NCBI GenBank assembly: GCA_002692605.1 | Contig: NZLE01000106.1 | Span: 19,474 to 34,691, forward strand | Source: Opitutia bacterium | GTDB lineage: Bacteria; Verrucomicrobiota; Verrucomicrobiia; Opitutales; Seribacteraceae | Length of the DNA: 15,218 nucleotides | Reading direction: 5' to 3' | Part shown: piece after piece, positions 13,884 through 15,218 of the stretch | Layout: each line of letters opens with the position of its first letter | How positions within the stretch are numbered: position 1 is the first letter of the stretch | Translations under genes and position numbers: made by a program | Notes under the pieces: model-generated | The model's database searches: none | Seen by the model: only the letters and a program-made list of their open reading frames with translations | Told to the model about the DNA's origin: nothing

Positions 13884-15218
13884 CTAGTTGGCTTTGCCGA
13901 ACCAACCCTTCCGGGTTCCGCCGTGCATGAAGAGCCGGTTCTCCGCGCTTGCGAGAATCATACCCACGCTGGCGTTGCCTATGGAAGGAAGTCCCAGGTA
14001 CTGGTCGCCCCCGATGTTCCGCTTCCCACCGAAAAAGGCGGCTCCTCCACTGGGCAAACGGGAAAGTTCGAGATAAGGAACCCAAGTTTCCATCACCTCG
14101 GAATACTTCCTTGGAGAACCTTGCTTGATTCCGGAAAACCCGAAGATCAACCCGATCGAGGACATGGCATGGGCATGGCGCATCCGTCCATTGAAACGGA
14201 CGAGTGATTCGGCAAGGGAATTGGCGAATTTCGTATCCCTCCCGGCCACCATCAGGGCGGTGGCCATGGCACCGGTACGGGCCGATATGTCGGGGCTCCC
14301 AGGAGCCCGGGAGGAATAACCCAAGGCCCCGGTCTTGCGGTCCAATGACTTGCTCACCTCGGAAAAGGAATTCTCCCAGGCCTTTTCATCGATCGGGTGC
14401 CCGCACTTTTCGGCCAAGGCCCAAGCCAAATGGGCCTGGACGTTGATTACGATCAGCCCCCCTCCGCCGTAAGGGATGGAGTAGTGGTGGCCCATGGTTC
14501 CTTTCTCGGTGACTCTCTCGGCCAACAGATCGCAACAGGTCTTCAGATCCTCGAAGTAGGTTTTGTCTTCCGTGGCCAGCTGGTACTCGGCAAGAAAGAT
14601 TCCGTTGGCCGCAGTCTGCCAGTTCTTGGGGCCGACTTTCGGGTCGTCCGGGTTGATGGAATCGATGCTTGCTCTCTTTACGAATTCGATCCCCCGCTTA
14701 ATGGAGGGAAGGTGGGCAGGGTCATTGTTGGCGAGCAGGACCAAACCGCAGAATGCGGTGGTGTAAACGTCCGCATCCCCTCCTACCCCAGGCTTCCAGC
14801 GACCATTCTTTTCCTGGACCTCGACAAGGTGACGGGCGATTTCAGCCAGGTAATTCTTTCGCTTCGGGCATGCGAGGGGACGGGAGAAGGAAAAAGACGC
14901 ACTCTTGGGCAAATCAACGGACAGATTCAGTTGTCCGGATTCCCTTCGTACGCGAAGAGAAAGAACGGGGTTGGAAGAAGACGATTTGCGATCCAAACTG
15001 TTCCCCAAAAGAGCTTGAGGCCCTTCCAATCCGGAGTCCGTCTTCTTGGAAAAGGCATCCGGTGTCTTGCCATCGATCATCATCACACGATCGCCTACCA
15101 TCAGCCCGGCCCTCTGAGCTGCTCCGCCCTTTCCGACGTCCATGATTAGGATTTCCTTTTCCCCATCCTTGAGACGACCCGTGGCCTCCAAAACCCCTAG
15201 GGGGAAATCATGATGCTC
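13884..15218 (-). CDS. PDZ domain plus alpha/alpha-toroid protein (DUF6288-like), 5' end cut by window edge
   Basis: The frame is open from the stop at 13884 to the last base, giving 444 visible residues. The first in-frame initiator-like codon inside (TTG at 15191) lies within the PDZ fold, so the start is outside the window. Residues 1-75 visible form a PDZ-like domain: DFPLGVLEATG at the carboxylate-binding loop, then GGAAQRAGLMVGDRVMMIDG, a textbook PDZ beta/alpha element. From about 115 on there are helical repeats resembling prenyltransferase or terpene-cyclase toroids: EVQEKNGRW, DVYTTAFCGLVLLA, WQTAANGIFLAEY, and SIPYGGGGLIVINVQAHLAW. A conserved-looking RMRHAHAMSSIGLIFGFSG follows and the end is Gly-rich (GGKRNIGGDQYLGLPS). 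I recall a PVC family called DUF6288 with this architecture, but cannot confirm. The function is unknown; a substrate-binding or scaffold role is only a guess. It heads the visible minus-strand array. Confidence 0.8.
   Translation of the reverse strand, partial: EHHDFPLGVLEATGRLKDGEKEILIMDVGKGGAAQRAGLMVGDRVMMIDGKTPDAFSKKTDSGLEGPQALLGNSLDRKSSSSNPVLSLRVRRESGQLNLSVDLPKSASFSFSRPLACPKRKNYLAEIARHLVEVQEKNGRWKPGVGGDADVYTTAFCGLVLLANNDPAHLPSIKRGIEFVKRASIDSINPDDPKVGPKNWQTAANGIFLAEYQLATEDKTYFEDLKTCCDLLAERVTEKGTMGHHYSIPYGGGGLIVINVQAHLAWALAEKCGHPIDEKAWENSFSEVSKSLDRKTGALGYSSRAPGSPDISARTGAMATALMVAGRDTKFANSLAESLVRFNGRMRHAHAMSSIGLIFGFSGIKQGSPRKYSEVMETWVPYLELSRLPSGGAAFFGGKRNIGGDQYLGLPSIGNASVGMILASAENRLFMHGGTRKGWFGKAN

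Noticed and set aside
15189..15191. TTG at 15191 as start of the PDZ/toroid gene
   Set aside because: Nine further in-frame codons to the window edge read as the PDZ beta-strand (DFPLGV), so the gene starts outside the window.

Overview
The gene content points to a PVC-superphylum bacterium, most likely a Verrucomicrobiota or Planctomycetota member living on complex polysaccharides. The pointers are a DUF1549/DUF1553 protein with planctomycete-type cytochrome c motifs next to a DUF1501 protein, a PVC-type 'membrane-bound dehydrogenase' beta-propeller, two formylglycine-type sulfatases, and a PDZ plus toroid protein. This is inferred from family distribution; there is no rRNA, tRNA or phylogenetic marker here. 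I see no mobile element, CRISPR array or RNA gene. No stretch longer than about 125 bases lacks a gene.

Layout. At the left edge is a 3'-truncated minus-strand gene (1-1406) for an exported beta-propeller dehydrogenase-like protein. A 125-base divergent intergenic region (1407-1531) separates it from the only plus-strand gene, a PIG-L family deacetylase (1532-2437). This region holds a promoter candidate, a perfect 12-bp palindrome, a second inverted repeat, and a hairpin just before the PIG-L start. From 2446 to the right edge, nine genes all lie on the minus strand. In transcription order they are: PDZ/toroid protein (5'-truncated at the edge), exported sulfatase fused to an alpha/beta-hydrolase esterase, DUF1549/DUF1553 cytochrome-type protein, Tat-exported DUF1501 protein, a small outer-membrane-barrel-like protein, a signal-less (cytoplasmic) sulfatase, an exported SMP-30/gluconolactonase-like protein, a zinc-dependent medium-chain dehydrogenase, and gluconokinase. 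Gaps are 12-92 bases, so one or a few operons are plausible.

How the genes may work together (inference). The exported sulfatase-esterase could remove sulfate and acyl groups from the same glycan outside the cytoplasm. The barrel protein could sit in the outer membrane. The cytoplasmic sulfatase could finish desulfation of imported small sugars. The lactonase, dehydrogenase and gluconokinase look like a sugar-oxidation tail that feeds an aldonate into central metabolism as 6-phosphogluconate. The DUF1501/DUF1553 pair and the PDZ/toroid protein are family-level calls with no established function.

Start corrections. Gluconokinase is best started at the ATG at 2940, the sulfatase-esterase at the ATG at 13853, and the barrel protein at the ATG at 7340. 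The PDZ/toroid gene has no start in the window: its frame is open to the right edge.
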